Assembly (NCBI RefSeq): GCF_040882075.1
Contig: NZ_JBBEBZ010000171.1
Location: forward strand, 1-64,000
DNA: 64,000 nucleotides
Direction of reading: 5' to 3'
DNA from: Nitriliruptor sp040882075
GTDB lineage: Bacteria; Actinomycetota; Nitriliruptoria; Nitriliruptorales; Nitriliruptoraceae
Below the pieces are notes generated by a model, which saw nothing but the letters and a program-made list of their open reading frames with translations, was not told the origin of the DNA and searched no databases. Positions 26,488 to 36,617 of this stretch are shown here, piece after piece. A program made the position numbers and the translations under genes. Every line of letters begins with the position of its first letter. Within the stretch, counting starts at the first letter, position 1.

Positions 26488-26928
26488 GTGAACACCTCAT
26501 CCCCGTCCGCGTCCCGGACCGCCGCGACACCGCCCGCCTCGCCTCGTGGCGCGGCACCACACCGTGCGGATCGGCGGCTCATCATCGCGGCGATCATCGT
26601 GCTCGTCGGTGCCGTCACCCCCTGGATCGACACGGTGGGCGGCAACGTCCTCGGGGTGCAGGGAGGTGGCCTCTACACCCTGTCCGCCGGTGGGATCGGG
26701 CTCGCCGGCGCCTTCATCCGGCGCCGCGGTCTCGCGCTGGCTCACGCCCTCGTGCTCGCGATCACGCCGCTCGCGATCGGCGGCTGGCAGGTCGCGCGGC
26801 TCGTGGCGATCGGGTGCGACTTCCGCGTGTGCGCGCCCTCGTTCGGGCTCGTGCTGACCCTGATCGGCGGCTTCCTGGCTGCGCTCGCGACCCGGCAGCT
26901 GCTCGCCCGTGCGGACCCCGCATCCTGA
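26488..26928 (+). CDS. hypothetical four-helix membrane protein
   Basis: 146-aa protein with a Ser/Pro/Ala-rich N-terminal tail of about 28 residues and four predicted helices. Two Cys (in GCDFRVCAP) lie in the loop before the last helix. I recognise no family. It is the first gene of the run leading to the second symporter and LytS/LytT genes, 31 bp before the next start, and may be part of that unit. Confidence 0.65.
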   Translation: MNTSSPSASRTAATPPASPRGAAPHRADRRLIIAAIIVLVGAVTPWIDTVGGNVLGVQGGGLYTLSAGGIGLAGAFIRRRGLALAHALVLAITPLAIGGWQVARLVAIGCDFRVCAPSFGLVLTLIGGFLAALATRQLLARADPAS

Positions 26929-26959
26929 GCGGGCACGACGGGGGCTACGGTCCCTCGTC

Positions 26960-27322
26960 GTGGGAGCCTGGACGGGAGACCGACGCGACACCGGTACCGA
27001 CGCGGCGGATGACGCGACGGCCGGTTTCTCCTCGTCGACCGATACGCCGGCCGAGGTCGACGCGGCCGCGCAGACCCAGCTGCGCACCGCCCTGGGCTAC
27101 GGACTGGTCTTCCTGCTCGTGACGGGCACGGTCCCCGCGCTCACGCTCCTGCTGCCGTGGTGGAGCGAGTCACGTCTGGCGGGCGGCCTGTCCCCGAACT
27201 TCCTCGTGGCAGCGGTGGGCCTGTACGTGTTCTTCCTCGTGCTCGGCATCGCGGCCGCCACGCTCGCGAGCTCCATCGAGGACCGGATGCTCGGCGGCCC
27301 CGACCCGGACGGCGGCCCGTGA
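26960..27322 (+). CDS. small two-helix membrane protein, putative symporter subunit
   Basis: 120-aa protein: a polar N-terminal 45 residues and two membrane helices separated by a short loop (PWWSESRLAGGLSPNF). Size, topology and position directly before a sodium:solute symporter, with a GTGA overlap, suggest a DUF485/DUF4212-like accessory subunit, although similarity to those families is weak. GTG 26960 is chosen; an upstream in-frame GTG at 26909 would overlap the previous gene. Confidence 0.65.
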   Translation: MGAWTGDRRDTGTDAADDATAGFSSSTDTPAEVDAAAQTQLRTALGYGLVFLLVTGTVPALTLLLPWWSESRLAGGLSPNFLVAAVGLYVFFLVLGIAAATLASSIEDRMLGGPDPDGGP

Positions 27323-29025
27323 GGTCGCTCGACCTCGCGACCCTGATGCTCTTCGGGTTCGTGGTGGTGGCCACCTCCGCGCTCGCCTGGCACCGCACAC
27401 GGACCACGACCCTGGACTTCTTCCTCGCCGGGCGACGCACGGGGACCGCGACCAACGCCTGCGCGATCTGCGGCGACTACCTGTCGGCGGCCTCGTTCCT
27501 CGGAGTCGCCGCGGCCGTGTACGCCTCCGGGCTCGACGGCGTCTGGTACGCGACCGGGTTCGCCGCGGGCTTCGTCCCGGTGCTGCTCTTCGTCGCGGCG
27601 CCGCTGCGGCGGCTCGGCGCCGTGTCCCTGCCCGACTTCCTGGCGACCAGGTTCGCCCCACCGACGGTCGGCCGCGACGCCGCCGCCGCGCACGCGACCG
27701 ACCGGGTCCGGCTCGTGGCCGTCGTGGCGGTCGAGCTGGTGATCCTGTCCTACCTCGTGCCGCAGGCGGTGGGCAGCGGCATGACCTGGGAGCTGCTCGT
27801 CGGCACGGGGATGCTCGGCCTCAGCCCGTACGCCACGGGGGTCATCGTGTCCGCGACCGCCGTCAGCGCCGTCGTCGTGGTGGGCGGCATGCGCGGCACC
27901 ACCTGGAACCAGGCGCTCCAGTTCGGCTTCCTCCTGGCCGTGCTGGTGTGGCTGGTGGCGATCGTGACCGCAGGCGGGTTCCGCTACGACGTCGCTGTCG
28001 AGGAAGCCAGCACCGGTCCGCTGACCGCCGTCGTCGGCGACGAGCTCCAGACCGTGCCCGACCGGATCCACGGTGGGGACGCGAGCTTCGCTCGGCCCGG
28101 GGCGCGGTACGGCGCCACCGGTCAGGCGGCCCTCCTGGTCACGCTCGTTCTCGGCACCGCAGGTCTCCCCCACGTGATGAACCGCTACTTCACCTCCCCG
28201 ACCGGACGCGCAGCGCGGACCACGACCGTGTGGGTCCTCGGTCTGGCGGGGATCTTCTACGCACTCGCGGTGCTGCTGGGCACGGCCGCGCGCGTCCTGA
28301 TCCCCCGCGCAGCGGACGAACCGTGGCTCGCAGCACTCACCGTCGACGGCGTGCTGCGTGTCCCCGAACACGCACTGCTCGTCCTCGGACGGATCGTCGC
28401 CGGGACGACCGGGATCGGTCTCGTCGCCACGGCCGCCTTCGCCGCGATGGTGTCGACGATCGGTGGCCTGCTCCTGGCCGCGGCGGCCTCGTGGGGGCAC
28501 GACGTGGTCACCCAGGTGCTCCGACCGGACGCCGGTCCCGGCGAAGCGGTCGCCGCGGGACGTGTCGCGATCGTCGTGGTGTCCGCGCTGGCCGCGCTCG
28601 TCGCGTTGGCGGTGGAGCCGTCCCGGTTGCTCGGCATCTTCCCCTCCGTCATCGCCACGATGGTGACCTGGGCGTTCGCGCTCGCGGGCAGCGCGATCAC
28701 CCCGACCCTGCTCACCAGCATCTGGTGGCGGGGCACCACCGCACGGGGCGCCGTCGCCGGCATCGTGGTGGGCGGGGTGACCGCGGTGACCGCCCTGGTG
28801 GTCGGGCTCTGGAGCGGCGCCGACCCGAGCGTGGGGATCGGCGCCATCCTGCTCGCGCCGACGCTCGTCGCGGCCCCGCTGTCGACGCTCGCGGTCGCCG
28901 TCGTCTCACGGCGCGACCCGGACCCTGGCGATGCGACGGAGGCGTGGGTCCGCATGCACGGGACGGCGGCGGACCGGCAGGTGGAGCGCATGACCGCGCT
29001 CACCCTGCGGGGAGGCCGGCGGTGA
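27319..29025 (+). CDS. sodium:solute (acetate/monocarboxylate-type) symporter
   Basis: 568-aa SSS transporter, distinct from the one at 24.3 kb. DFFLAGRRTGTATNACAI and GDYLSAASFLGVAA match the early helices of ActP/MctC-type symporters, and GTAGLPHVMNRYFTSP the conserved mid region. Substrates of this group are acetate, pyruvate or propionate. It lacks the DxDGDG loop of its neighbour. It overlaps both the small membrane gene upstream and the LytS-type kinase gene downstream by GTGA, so transporter and sensor are tightly coupled. Confidence 0.88.
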   Translation: MRSLDLATLMLFGFVVVATSALAWHRTRTTTLDFFLAGRRTGTATNACAICGDYLSAASFLGVAAAVYASGLDGVWYATGFAAGFVPVLLFVAAPLRRLGAVSLPDFLATRFAPPTVGRDAAAAHATDRVRLVAVVAVELVILSYLVPQAVGSGMTWELLVGTGMLGLSPYATGVIVSATAVSAVVVVGGMRGTTWNQALQFGFLLAVLVWLVAIVTAGGFRYDVAVEEASTGPLTAVVGDELQTVPDRIHGGDASFARPGARYGATGQAALLVTLVLGTAGLPHVMNRYFTSPTGRAARTTTVWVLGLAGIFYALAVLLGTAARVLIPRAADEPWLAALTVDGVLRVPEHALLVLGRIVAGTTGIGLVATAAFAAMVSTIGGLLLAAAASWGHDVVTQVLRPDAGPGEAVAAGRVAIVVVSALAALVALAVEPSRLLGIFPSVIATMVTWAFALAGSAITPTLLTSIWWRGTTARGAVAGIVVGGVTAVTALVVGLWSGADPSVGIGAILLAPTLVAAPLSTLAVAVVSRRDPDPGDATEAWVRMHGTAADRQVERMTALTLRGGRR

Positions 29026-30272
29026 CCGTCGCCCCCCTCGTCGTGGTCGTCACCCTGGTGTGGGTGGTGGTCGCCGTGGTGAGCCAGCAGCTCGCCGACC
29101 CGCCGCTGTCGGCGGGTCTGACGATCACCGCGGGCGTGATCCTCACCGACGTGCTGATCGTCGGGTACGCCTCGACGCTGCGCGGTCCACGTGCGCGCCG
29201 TCGGCGGATCGCGATCCCCGTCCCGACCACGGGGGCCATGGAGGACGGGCTCAGCCGCAGCTCGGCCCGCCGCACCGTCGAACTGCTCCGGCCGCTGCTC
29301 GGCGGGGATGCCGTCGCGATCACCGACCGGGAACGGATGCTCGCGTTCGTCGGACCCGGCCACGACCACCACGCCGAGGGGTCCGCGCTGTGGACCCCAG
29401 CACGCGAACGGACCTTCAGCACCGGTGAGACGGTGGTCGTCACCGGCGGGCTCGGGTGCCCGGAGCCGGGCTGCCCCCTCCGCACCGCGACCATCGCTCC
29501 CCTCGTGGTCCGCGACACCATCGTCGGGTCGGTGACCGTCTACCGGACGGCGGAACCTCCGCCGGACTCCGAGCTGGTCGCGTCCGTGGCCGGGATCCTG
29601 TCGCTGACACTCGACCTCGCCGACCTCCAGGCGGAGGCGCGCAGGAGCTCGGATGCGCGGCTCGAGGCCCTCCGGTCCCAGATCAACCCGCATTTCCTGT
29701 TCAACACCCTGAACACGATCGCGGCGCGCGTCCGCACCGACCCGGAGGCGGCCCGCCAGCTGCTGATCCGGCTCGCGGACTTCTTCCGCTACGCGGTCCG
29801 CCAGCACGGCCAGTTCGCGGAGTTCGCGCAGGAGTACGCCTTCGTGCGGACCTACGTCACCCTCGAGCAGGCCCGTTTCGGCGACGAGCTCGAGGTCGAC
29901 CTCGACGTCGACCCTCAGGTGCTCGGTGTCGCGGTCCCGGTGCTCGTGATCCAGCCGCTGATCGAGAACGCCATCAAGCACGGGGTGGCGGCCAAGGTCG
30001 GCCGGGGACGCGTGACGCTGCGAGCCCGGGTCGATCCGCTGGCACAGGTGGTCGAGGTGGTGGTCCGCGACGACGGCGTCGGGATGGACCCGGCGCAGCT
30101 CGAGCAGGTCCTGCGGGGCGCTCCCGCCGGTGACGGGCACGGCGTCGGGCTGGCGAACATCGCCGAGCGGCTGCAGCTCCTCTACGGCGACCGCCACGAG
30201 GTGGACGTACGGTCCACCCTCGGCGAGGGGACCACCGTCCGCCTCCGGCTACCGATGCGACCGCCCCGGTGA
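29022..30272 (+). CDS. LytS/YehU-type sensor histidine kinase
   Basis: 416-aa kinase: two N-terminal membrane helices (about 4-22 and 33-53), a GAF-like domain (about 80-195), a His_kinase domain with the phospho-acceptor His224 in INPHFLFNTLN, and an HATPase with LIENAIKHGV. The GAF region holds a Cys pair (GCPEPGC). In other bacteria LytS-type kinases paired with SSS symporters respond to external carboxylates such as pyruvate or acetate. Coupling here to the overlapping symporter gene suggests the same logic. Confidence 0.9.
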   Translation: MTVAPLVVVVTLVWVVVAVVSQQLADPPLSAGLTITAGVILTDVLIVGYASTLRGPRARRRRIAIPVPTTGAMEDGLSRSSARRTVELLRPLLGGDAVAITDRERMLAFVGPGHDHHAEGSALWTPARERTFSTGETVVVTGGLGCPEPGCPLRTATIAPLVVRDTIVGSVTVYRTAEPPPDSELVASVAGILSLTLDLADLQAEARRSSDARLEALRSQINPHFLFNTLNTIAARVRTDPEAARQLLIRLADFFRYAVRQHGQFAEFAQEYAFVRTYVTLEQARFGDELEVDLDVDPQVLGVAVPVLVIQPLIENAIKHGVAAKVGRGRVTLRARVDPLAQVVEVVVRDDGVGMDPAQLEQVLRGAPAGDGHGVGLANIAERLQLLYGDRHEVDVRSTLGEGTTVRLRLPMRPPR

Positions 30273-30312
30273 TCAGCGCGCGTCCGAGGACGACCAGAGA
30301 CAGGGATCGACG

Positions 30313-31152
30313 GTGACAGCCCGCTGCCTGATCGTCGACGACGAGGCTCCCGCTCGCGACGAGTTGCGTCACCTGCTGGCACGCTTCGACGACGTCGAGG
30401 TGGTCGGCGAAGCGACGACCGCGGAGGAGGCCAAGGTCCTGCTGGACGCGGTCGACTACGACGTGCTCCTGCTCGACGTCCGCATGCCCGGCGTCGGTGG
30501 TCTCGCGCTGGCCCGCGAGCTGCAGGTCGGTCGCGCGACCGCGGACGGGGAGACGAGCCGGGCTCCGGCGATCATCTTCACGACCGCCTACGCCGACCAC
30601 GCCGTCGAGGCGTTCGACCTCGCTGCGACCGACTACCTGATCAAGCCCTTCGACGCCGAACGGCTGCGCCGCGCGCTCGACCGCGCGCTCGGACGCGCCC
30701 CGGACCGCCGGGAGGACGACGGGGACGCGGCGTCGGACGCCCGCGAGACCGCGGTGACCGACGGGTCCGCGCCGCAGAGCACGCCGCGGCAAGGAATCCG
30801 GCTGCCCGTCCACCGGGGTGACCGGATCATCCTCGTCGACGAGGTGCGGGTCGCCTTCGCCGAGGCCGCGCGCGGGTACGCCGAGCTCAAGCTCGTCGCA
30901 CCGGGCGGCGCGCCGACCCCGCTCGTCGAGGACAAGCTACTCACCAGCTACACCCTCGCTGACCTCGAGACGCGCTTCTCCGACGGCTTCGTCCGAACGC
31001 ACCGCTCCTACCTGGTCAACCTCCGCCACGTCCGCGAGGTGATCCCGCAGGTCGGCGGGACCCTGCAGTTGGTCATGGCCGATCACGACCGAGCCGTGGT
31101 CCCCGTGGCCCGACGGCAGGCCGCGGCGGTCCGCGCGCGGCTAGGGGTCTGA
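30313..31152 (+). CDS. LytTR-type response regulator
   Basis: 279-aa regulator: a receiver domain (about 1-130) with Asp55 in LLLDVRMPG and Lys in LIKPFDAERL, an acidic linker, and a C-terminal LytTR DNA-binding domain (about 165-275) with FVRTHRSYLVNLRHV. It is partner of the LytS-type kinase 40 bp upstream. GTG 30313 is preceded by an AGGGA site. Likely targets are the adjacent symporter genes; no repeated operator could be assigned by eye. Confidence 0.9.
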   Translation: MTARCLIVDDEAPARDELRHLLARFDDVEVVGEATTAEEAKVLLDAVDYDVLLLDVRMPGVGGLALARELQVGRATADGETSRAPAIIFTTAYADHAVEAFDLAATDYLIKPFDAERLRRALDRALGRAPDRREDDGDAASDARETAVTDGSAPQSTPRQGIRLPVHRGDRIILVDEVRVAFAEAARGYAELKLVAPGGAPTPLVEDKLLTSYTLADLETRFSDGFVRTHRSYLVNLRHVREVIPQVGGTLQLVMADHDRAVVPVARRQAAAVRARLGV

Positions 31153-31181
31153 CCGGACGCCCGCGGCCGACGCACGTCTGC

Positions 31182-31212
31182 CTCGGCGCGGCGACGTTCC
31201 CGCGTCGCCGAG
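31182..31212 (+). terminator. hairpin after LytT gene
   Basis: CTCGGCG (31182-31188) and CGTCGCCGAG (31203-31212) can pair, with an alternative GGCGACG/CGTCGCC stem. It begins 30 nt after the stop. There is no T-run, as is usual in such GC-rich genomes. Confidence 0.45.
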
Positions 31213-31303
31213 CGACACCCCACCGGGCGGGCCACCGGCCCGAGGCTCGGGGACAGACGTGAGTGGCGCAGCGTGGCGAGGCTCGCCGGGTGGTGACCCC
31301 GGT

Positions 31304-31428
31304 GAGGTGTCGACGTTCTGCGAGCGTGAGCACCGGTGCTCGTCGGCCTCCTCGCCCTCTACGTGGGAGACCGGACGGTCGCCGAGGAGCTCGCCCAGGA
31401 CACCCTGGTCCGCGTGTGCGAGTGCACG
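31304..31428 (+). pseudogene. ECF sigma factor remnant
   Basis: One frame (31304-31336) reads EVSTFCEREHR, and the next frame (from 31336) reads LVGLLALYVGD, then VAEELAQDTLVRVC. Together they match the region-2 helices of an ECF sigma factor of the type YEREHRRLVG..GDR..AEELAQ. A one-base frame change lies at about 31336 and a stop codon precedes the second segment in its own frame. Region 4 is absent. The remnant sits in the 360-bp gap before an MFS gene, of which the rest shows only a -10 box. Confidence 0.6.
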
Positions 31429-31470
31429 AGATCCGCACATACCTTCGACCGCACCGCCACACGCGCATCG

Positions 31471-31476
31471 TAGGGT
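31471..31476 (+). promoter_or_regulatory. -10 box TAGGGT for MFS gene
   Basis: The hexamer lies 37 nt upstream of GTG 31514. Confidence 0.35.
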
Positions 31477-31513
31477 CCGGGCGGCACACCTCCGACCGAC
31501 GGGTGCACGACTC

Positions 31514-32827
31514 GTGAGTTCCTTCAGCGACCGCTTCCACGCGACCTTCGTCGCGTCGGAAGCCAGCGATCCCTCGGAGCTCGCTCCCGAGGTGGCCGCC
31601 GCGGTGCCGAGCAACGCCACGCGCCTGGTGTCCGCTCACACCCTCCAGAACGTCGGTGACCTCGTCGTGGACGCCAAGACGGTGCTCACCTGGCTGGTCG
31701 CCGCGACCGGTGCACCCGCGGCGATCGTGGGGCTGCTGGTGCCGATCCGCGACGCCGGATCGATGGTGCCGCAGGTGTTCCTCGCACCCCGGGTACGGCG
31801 GCTCGCGGTCCGCAAGTGGGTCTGGGTCGGGGGCGGTCTCCTCCAGGCGGTCGCGGTCGTCGCGATGGCGCTCGTCACGGCGACCCTGACCGGCACGGCG
31901 GCGGGGGTCGGCCTGCTCGGCACGCTGGCGGTCTTCTCGCTGGCTCGTGCCGCGTCCTCGTTCGCCTCCAAGGACGTGCTCGGGCGCACGCTGCCGAAGG
32001 GGCAGCGTGGCCAGATCAGCGGGCTGAGCACGGTCGGGGCGGGGCTCGCGGCGATCAGCGTGGGCTCGCTGATGCGGTTCGTCGGCGGGCAGGACACACC
32101 GACCTCGACCTACGCCTGGCTCCTCGTCGCCGCGGCCGCCGTCTGGGTCGCCGCGGCCGCCGTCTACTCGCGCGTTCGCGAGGCACCGGGTGAGCGTGAC
32201 GACGGTCCCGCCGAGTCCCCGATCGCGCACGCCGTCGAGCTGCTCCGCGACGACGCACCCTTCCGCCGGTTCGTCACGACCCGCTCGCTGCTGCTCGTGT
32301 CCGCGCTGAGCCCGCCGTTCGTGGTCGCGCTGGCGACCGAGCGAGGCGGTGCCGGGCTGCAGGGCCTCGGAGCGTTCGTCATCTCCAGCGGCATCGCGGC
32401 GCTCATCACGGGCCGGTTCTGGGGGCGCGCGTCCGACCGCTCGAGCCGGGCGACCATGCAGTGGGCCGCCGGGCTCTCCGCGACGGTCATCGTGCTGTTC
32501 GTGGCTGCCGTCCAGGTCGATGCCATCGCCGAACTGCAGCTCGTGTACCCCGGCGCCTACCTGCTGCTCGCCGTCGCACACACGGGGTCACGGATCGGGC
32601 GCAAGACCTACGTGGTCGACCTCGCCGAGGGCAACGAGCGGACCGACTACATCGCGGTGTCGAACACGGCGATGGGGTTGATCCTGCTCATCGCCGGGGG
32701 CCTGAGCGCCGCAGCTGCGACCATCGGCGCCGAGGTCGCGCTGCTGTTCCTCGCGGCGCTCGGCGTGCTCGGCGTGGTGGTCGCCGCCTCGCTCCCCGAG
32801 GTCAGCGCCGGCGCCGAGCACCCCTGA
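31514..32827 (+). CDS. MFS-type transporter
   Basis: 437-aa protein with about 11-12 membrane helices and the general organisation of an MFS permease. The N-terminal 60 residues are hydrophilic and there is a cytoplasmic loop near residue 225 (SRVREAPGERDDGPAES). A GRFWGRASDRSS segment resembles the loop 8-9 version of the MFS signature. The substrate is unknown. Its only operonic relation is to the OmpR-type regulator gene 86 bp downstream, which has its own promoter. Confidence 0.75.
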   Translation: MSSFSDRFHATFVASEASDPSELAPEVAAAVPSNATRLVSAHTLQNVGDLVVDAKTVLTWLVAATGAPAAIVGLLVPIRDAGSMVPQVFLAPRVRRLAVRKWVWVGGGLLQAVAVVAMALVTATLTGTAAGVGLLGTLAVFSLARAASSFASKDVLGRTLPKGQRGQISGLSTVGAGLAAISVGSLMRFVGGQDTPTSTYAWLLVAAAAVWVAAAAVYSRVREAPGERDDGPAESPIAHAVELLRDDAPFRRFVTTRSLLLVSALSPPFVVALATERGGAGLQGLGAFVISSGIAALITGRFWGRASDRSSRATMQWAAGLSATVIVLFVAAVQVDAIAELQLVYPGAYLLLAVAHTGSRIGRKTYVVDLAEGNERTDYIAVSNTAMGLILLIAGGLSAAAATIGAEVALLFLAALGVLGVVVAASLPEVSAGAEHP

Positions 32828-32899
32828 GCCGGGACAGCGCTCCCCCGGGTCTGCACAGGATCCGCACATCACCGCCACAGGTCACCGACACCGGCGTCG

Positions 32900-32905
32900 T
32901 AGTGT
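32900..32905 (+). promoter_or_regulatory. -10 box TAGTGT, leaderless-type
   Basis: The box ends 7 nt before ATG 32913 of the OmpR-type regulator; no ribosome site lies between. Confidence 0.45.
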
Positions 32906-32912
32906 CCAGTCC

Positions 32913-33622
<710 letters not shown>

Positions 33623-33626
<4 letters not shown>

Positions 33627-34660
33627 GGCCGCTCGACCGGCTCGGCTCCATCAAGCTCAAGCTCGGGGTCGTCATCGTCGTCGCCGTCATCGCCACCGTC
33701 GCGGTGATCGAGCTCGGCGACCGTGCCGGTTGGCCGCCGGTCCCGGTCGCCGCCGGGGCGGTGATCGTGGCGCTCGTGGTCGTGCAGGTGCTCGCGCACG
33801 GGATGACCTCACCGCTGCGCGAGATGGCCCGCGCCGCCACGAAGCTCGCCGCGGGTGAGGGACACGAACCCGTCACCGCGACGTCACGCGACGAGGTCGG
33901 CGACCTCGGCCGGGCGTTCAACGCGATGGCCGAGGAGCTCGCCGCGACCGATCGGTTGCGACGTGAGCTGGTCGCGAACGCCGCCCACGAGCTGCGCACC
34001 CCCATCGCCGCCTTGCGGGCCGTCGCCGAGAACCTCGTCGACGGGGTCGAGGATGCCGATCCCGCGACGCTCGCCGACGTGCTCGCCCAGACCGAACGCC
34101 TCCAGGTGCTCGTCGAGCAACTGCTCGACCTGTCACGGCTCGAGGCTGGCGTCGTCACCCTCGAACGCCGCGAGATCGATCTGCACGCCACGGCCGAGCG
34201 CGCGGCGACGACCGTCGCGACCGCCGATGGCGGGCCGCCCGTGCGCGTCACCATCCCGGCCGGTTCGCTGCTGGCCGAGGTGGACGAGGGTCGGATCCAG
34301 CAGGTGCTCGTCAACCTGCTCACCAACGCTCGGCGGCACGCACCGCCCGGTAGCGACGTCGAGATCTCCGGGCATCGGCTCCTCGGCGGGGGTGTGGAAC
34401 TCGCCGTGGTCGACGAGGGCCCCGGTATCGACCCGCGGGAGCTCGAGCGCGTCTTCGCCCGCTTCCACCGCACCGACGCCGAGCCGGGCACCGGACGGGG
34501 CGGCACCGGGCTGGGCCTGTCGATCTCGCGCGAGATCATCGAACGCCACGGGGGGCAGCTGCGCGTCGACCCGACGCACCGGCCCGGGTGCCGCATCGTC
34601 CTGACCCTCCCGCCGGCGCCTCCCACCGACCAGCACCAGGAGCCATCCCGTGTCCGCTGA
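33623..34660 (+). CDS. HAMP-containing sensor histidine kinase
   Basis: 345-aa kinase with two membrane helices (about 14-32 and 40-60) separated by only about eight residues, so there is almost no extracytoplasmic sensor. HAMP (about 60-112), HisKA with the His in ANAAHELRTPIAAL, and an HATPase domain (NLLTNARRHA, then GGTGLGLSI) follow. The short loop suggests it senses within the membrane or through a partner. The 3' end overlaps the next gene by 11 bp. Confidence 0.9.
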
Positions 34661-36176
34661 CACCCCCTCGACGTCGACCCAGCCGCCTCCGCCGCCGGGG
34701 CCACCGACGGGCGCTCCACCACCGCTGGAGCGTCCGGAGCTGACGCCGTCGCAGCTCGCGCTCGCCCTCACGGCGGGGCTGATCGCGGCGCTACTGCTCC
34801 CCTACCGCGAGGTCGGCATCGCGCTGGTGCTGTCCGGGTTCGCGGTCGCCGCTGCCGTCGTCGCCAGCCGTCGCGGGGACGACGCCGGCGCCTTCGGTGG
34901 CGACCCCTGGCGCTGGACGTTCGCAGCGAACGCCCTCGCGCTCTCGGTCCTCCCGACCGTCACCGACGCGGCCTGGGTCCTGGCGCTGACGGCCCCGGCT
35001 TCGGCCGGACTCGGCCTGCTCGCCGTCGGCGGTGGCCGCACCTGGCTCGGCACGGTGGCTCCGGTCCTCCGCACCGTGCTGGTGACCTTCACCGGGCTCG
35101 GGGCCGCGAGCCGGGCGATCCAGCGGGCGGTGCCGTCGGGCGCGAGGTGGGGACGGCACGTCCGCACGGGGCTCGTCACCACCGCGCTGCTGCTCGTCTT
35201 CGGTGGGCTGTTCCGGTCCGCCGACGCGGCCTTCGCCGGCCTCCTCGACGCGGTGATCCCCGAGCTGTCGCTCGATTCCCTGCTCCTGCGGGTGGTCATC
35301 GGCGGCATCTTCGCCAGCGGCAGCCTGACCCTGCTCCTCAGCCGATCTCGCCCCGACGACGACCTGACCCGCGTCCCGACGTCGAGCCTGGCGGGCTCCG
35401 AGTGGATCGTGCCGCTCGCGACGCTGGTGGGGTTGTTCGCCGCCTTCGTCCTGGTCCAGGCTGGGACCCTGTTCGGCGGCGACGCGCTCGTGCAGCGGAC
35501 CTCGGGGCTGACCTACGCCGCGTACGCCCGGGAGGGGTTCGGACAGCTGCTCACCGTCGCGATCCTGACCCTCGGTGTCGTCGCGGTCGCCTCGCGGTAC
35601 GCGGCACCTCGGGACGAACGTGACGCGCGGCTGCGTCGCGGACTGCTCGCCGCGCTGTGCGGCCTGACGCTCGTCGTGCTCGTGTCCGCGTTCCAACGGT
35701 TGTCGCTGTACGAGGCCGCGTTCGGCTTCACCCGGGACCGGGTGACCGCGCACGCGACGATCGTCTGGATCGGCGTGCTGTTCGTGCTCGTGGTCGTCCT
35801 CGGTGCCTGGCGACGATCCGAGCACCTGCCACGCGCCGCCGTCGCGTGGACCGGGCTCGCGCTCCTGATCTTCGGGATGGTCCAGCCGGACGCCATCGTC
35901 GCGCGTCTGAACGTCGAGCGGTTCGAGGCGACCGGGGAGCTCGACGTCTGGCTCCTGTCGACCCTGTCGGCCGACGCCGCACCGGCGATCGCGGAGCTGC
36001 CCGCTGAGGTCCGGGCCTGCGTCTCGCACCGCGGGTGGTCGTACGGCGGGTCGCCTGAGCGCCTCGCGCTCCCCGACGACCCGCTCGAGTGGAACCGGTC
36101 CCGCGCGGTGGCCAGGCAGCTACCCGCCGCACCGGACGTCCCCTGCCAAGAGCCCGCGGGTGGCAGCTCCCCCTGA
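34650..36176 (+). CDS. DUF4173/DUF4153-like polytopic membrane protein
   Basis: 508-aa protein with a Pro/Ser/Thr-rich cytoplasmic N-terminus of about 33 residues, about 11 helices and a soluble C-terminal tail. The AYAREGFGQLLTVAILTL segment and the PDAIVARLNVERF stretch near the last helix fit DUF4173 proteins of actinobacteria, which are uncharacterised. GTG 34650 follows an AGGAG site and lies inside the end of the kinase gene, so the three genes form an operon. Confidence 0.78.
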   Translation: MSADTPSTSTQPPPPPGPPTGAPPPLERPELTPSQLALALTAGLIAALLLPYREVGIALVLSGFAVAAAVVASRRGDDAGAFGGDPWRWTFAANALALSVLPTVTDAAWVLALTAPASAGLGLLAVGGGRTWLGTVAPVLRTVLVTFTGLGAASRAIQRAVPSGARWGRHVRTGLVTTALLLVFGGLFRSADAAFAGLLDAVIPELSLDSLLLRVVIGGIFASGSLTLLLSRSRPDDDLTRVPTSSLAGSEWIVPLATLVGLFAAFVLVQAGTLFGGDALVQRTSGLTYAAYAREGFGQLLTVAILTLGVVAVASRYAAPRDERDARLRRGLLAALCGLTLVVLVSAFQRLSLYEAAFGFTRDRVTAHATIVWIGVLFVLVVVLGAWRRSEHLPRAAVAWTGLALLIFGMVQPDAIVARLNVERFEATGELDVWLLSTLSADAAPAIAELPAEVRACVSHRGWSYGGSPERLALPDDPLEWNRSRAVARQLPAAPDVPCQEPAGGSSP

Positions 36177-36267
36177 AGCGGACGCCCGACGTGCGACAGC
36201 GATCGCCTGTGGACGGCCGCCGTGTCACACGGGTCGGGGCGCACGTCGATACCGGCTGCCGGGATCA

Positions 36268-36434
36268 GCCGGCGACAAGTTCGGCAGCGGGTGTTGCTGA
36301 GATACGGACAACGGGCGTTGCCTACTGGCTCGGCTCGGAACCGGGTCGCTGGCGATCGTCGGGTGGCTCACGTTCGCCGGGTGGCTGACGACGCGCTGGT
36401 GCGTCACCAGCCACCCACCGACCGTCAGCCACCC
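36268..36434. repeat. interspersed hairpin repeat, copy B
   Basis: The left end (36278-36334) matches the left end of copy A at about 50 of 58 positions by eye. It is followed by a nested pair of inverted repeats: inner arms 36379-36394 and 36399-36416, outer arms 36361-36378 and 36417-36434, built from GGGTGGCTGACG-like units. An inverted right end like that of A and C is not evident. The flanks 36177-36267 and 36435-36540 show nothing else recognisable. Confidence 0.7.
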
Positions 36435-36617
36435 ACATCCTCGACCCAGGTCACCGGCGACGAGTGTGTCCGCGGACCGGTGTAGAACCGCCGTAGAGAC
36501 CTGATGGATCCGGGCGCATCCGAGTGGCTCGCGCATCTTACGTTTTGAGACACGAAGGAACGTTGCCACGCCGATGGAACCGTGACACCATCACGGTGGT
36601 AGCAGAGGAGGCTTTCC

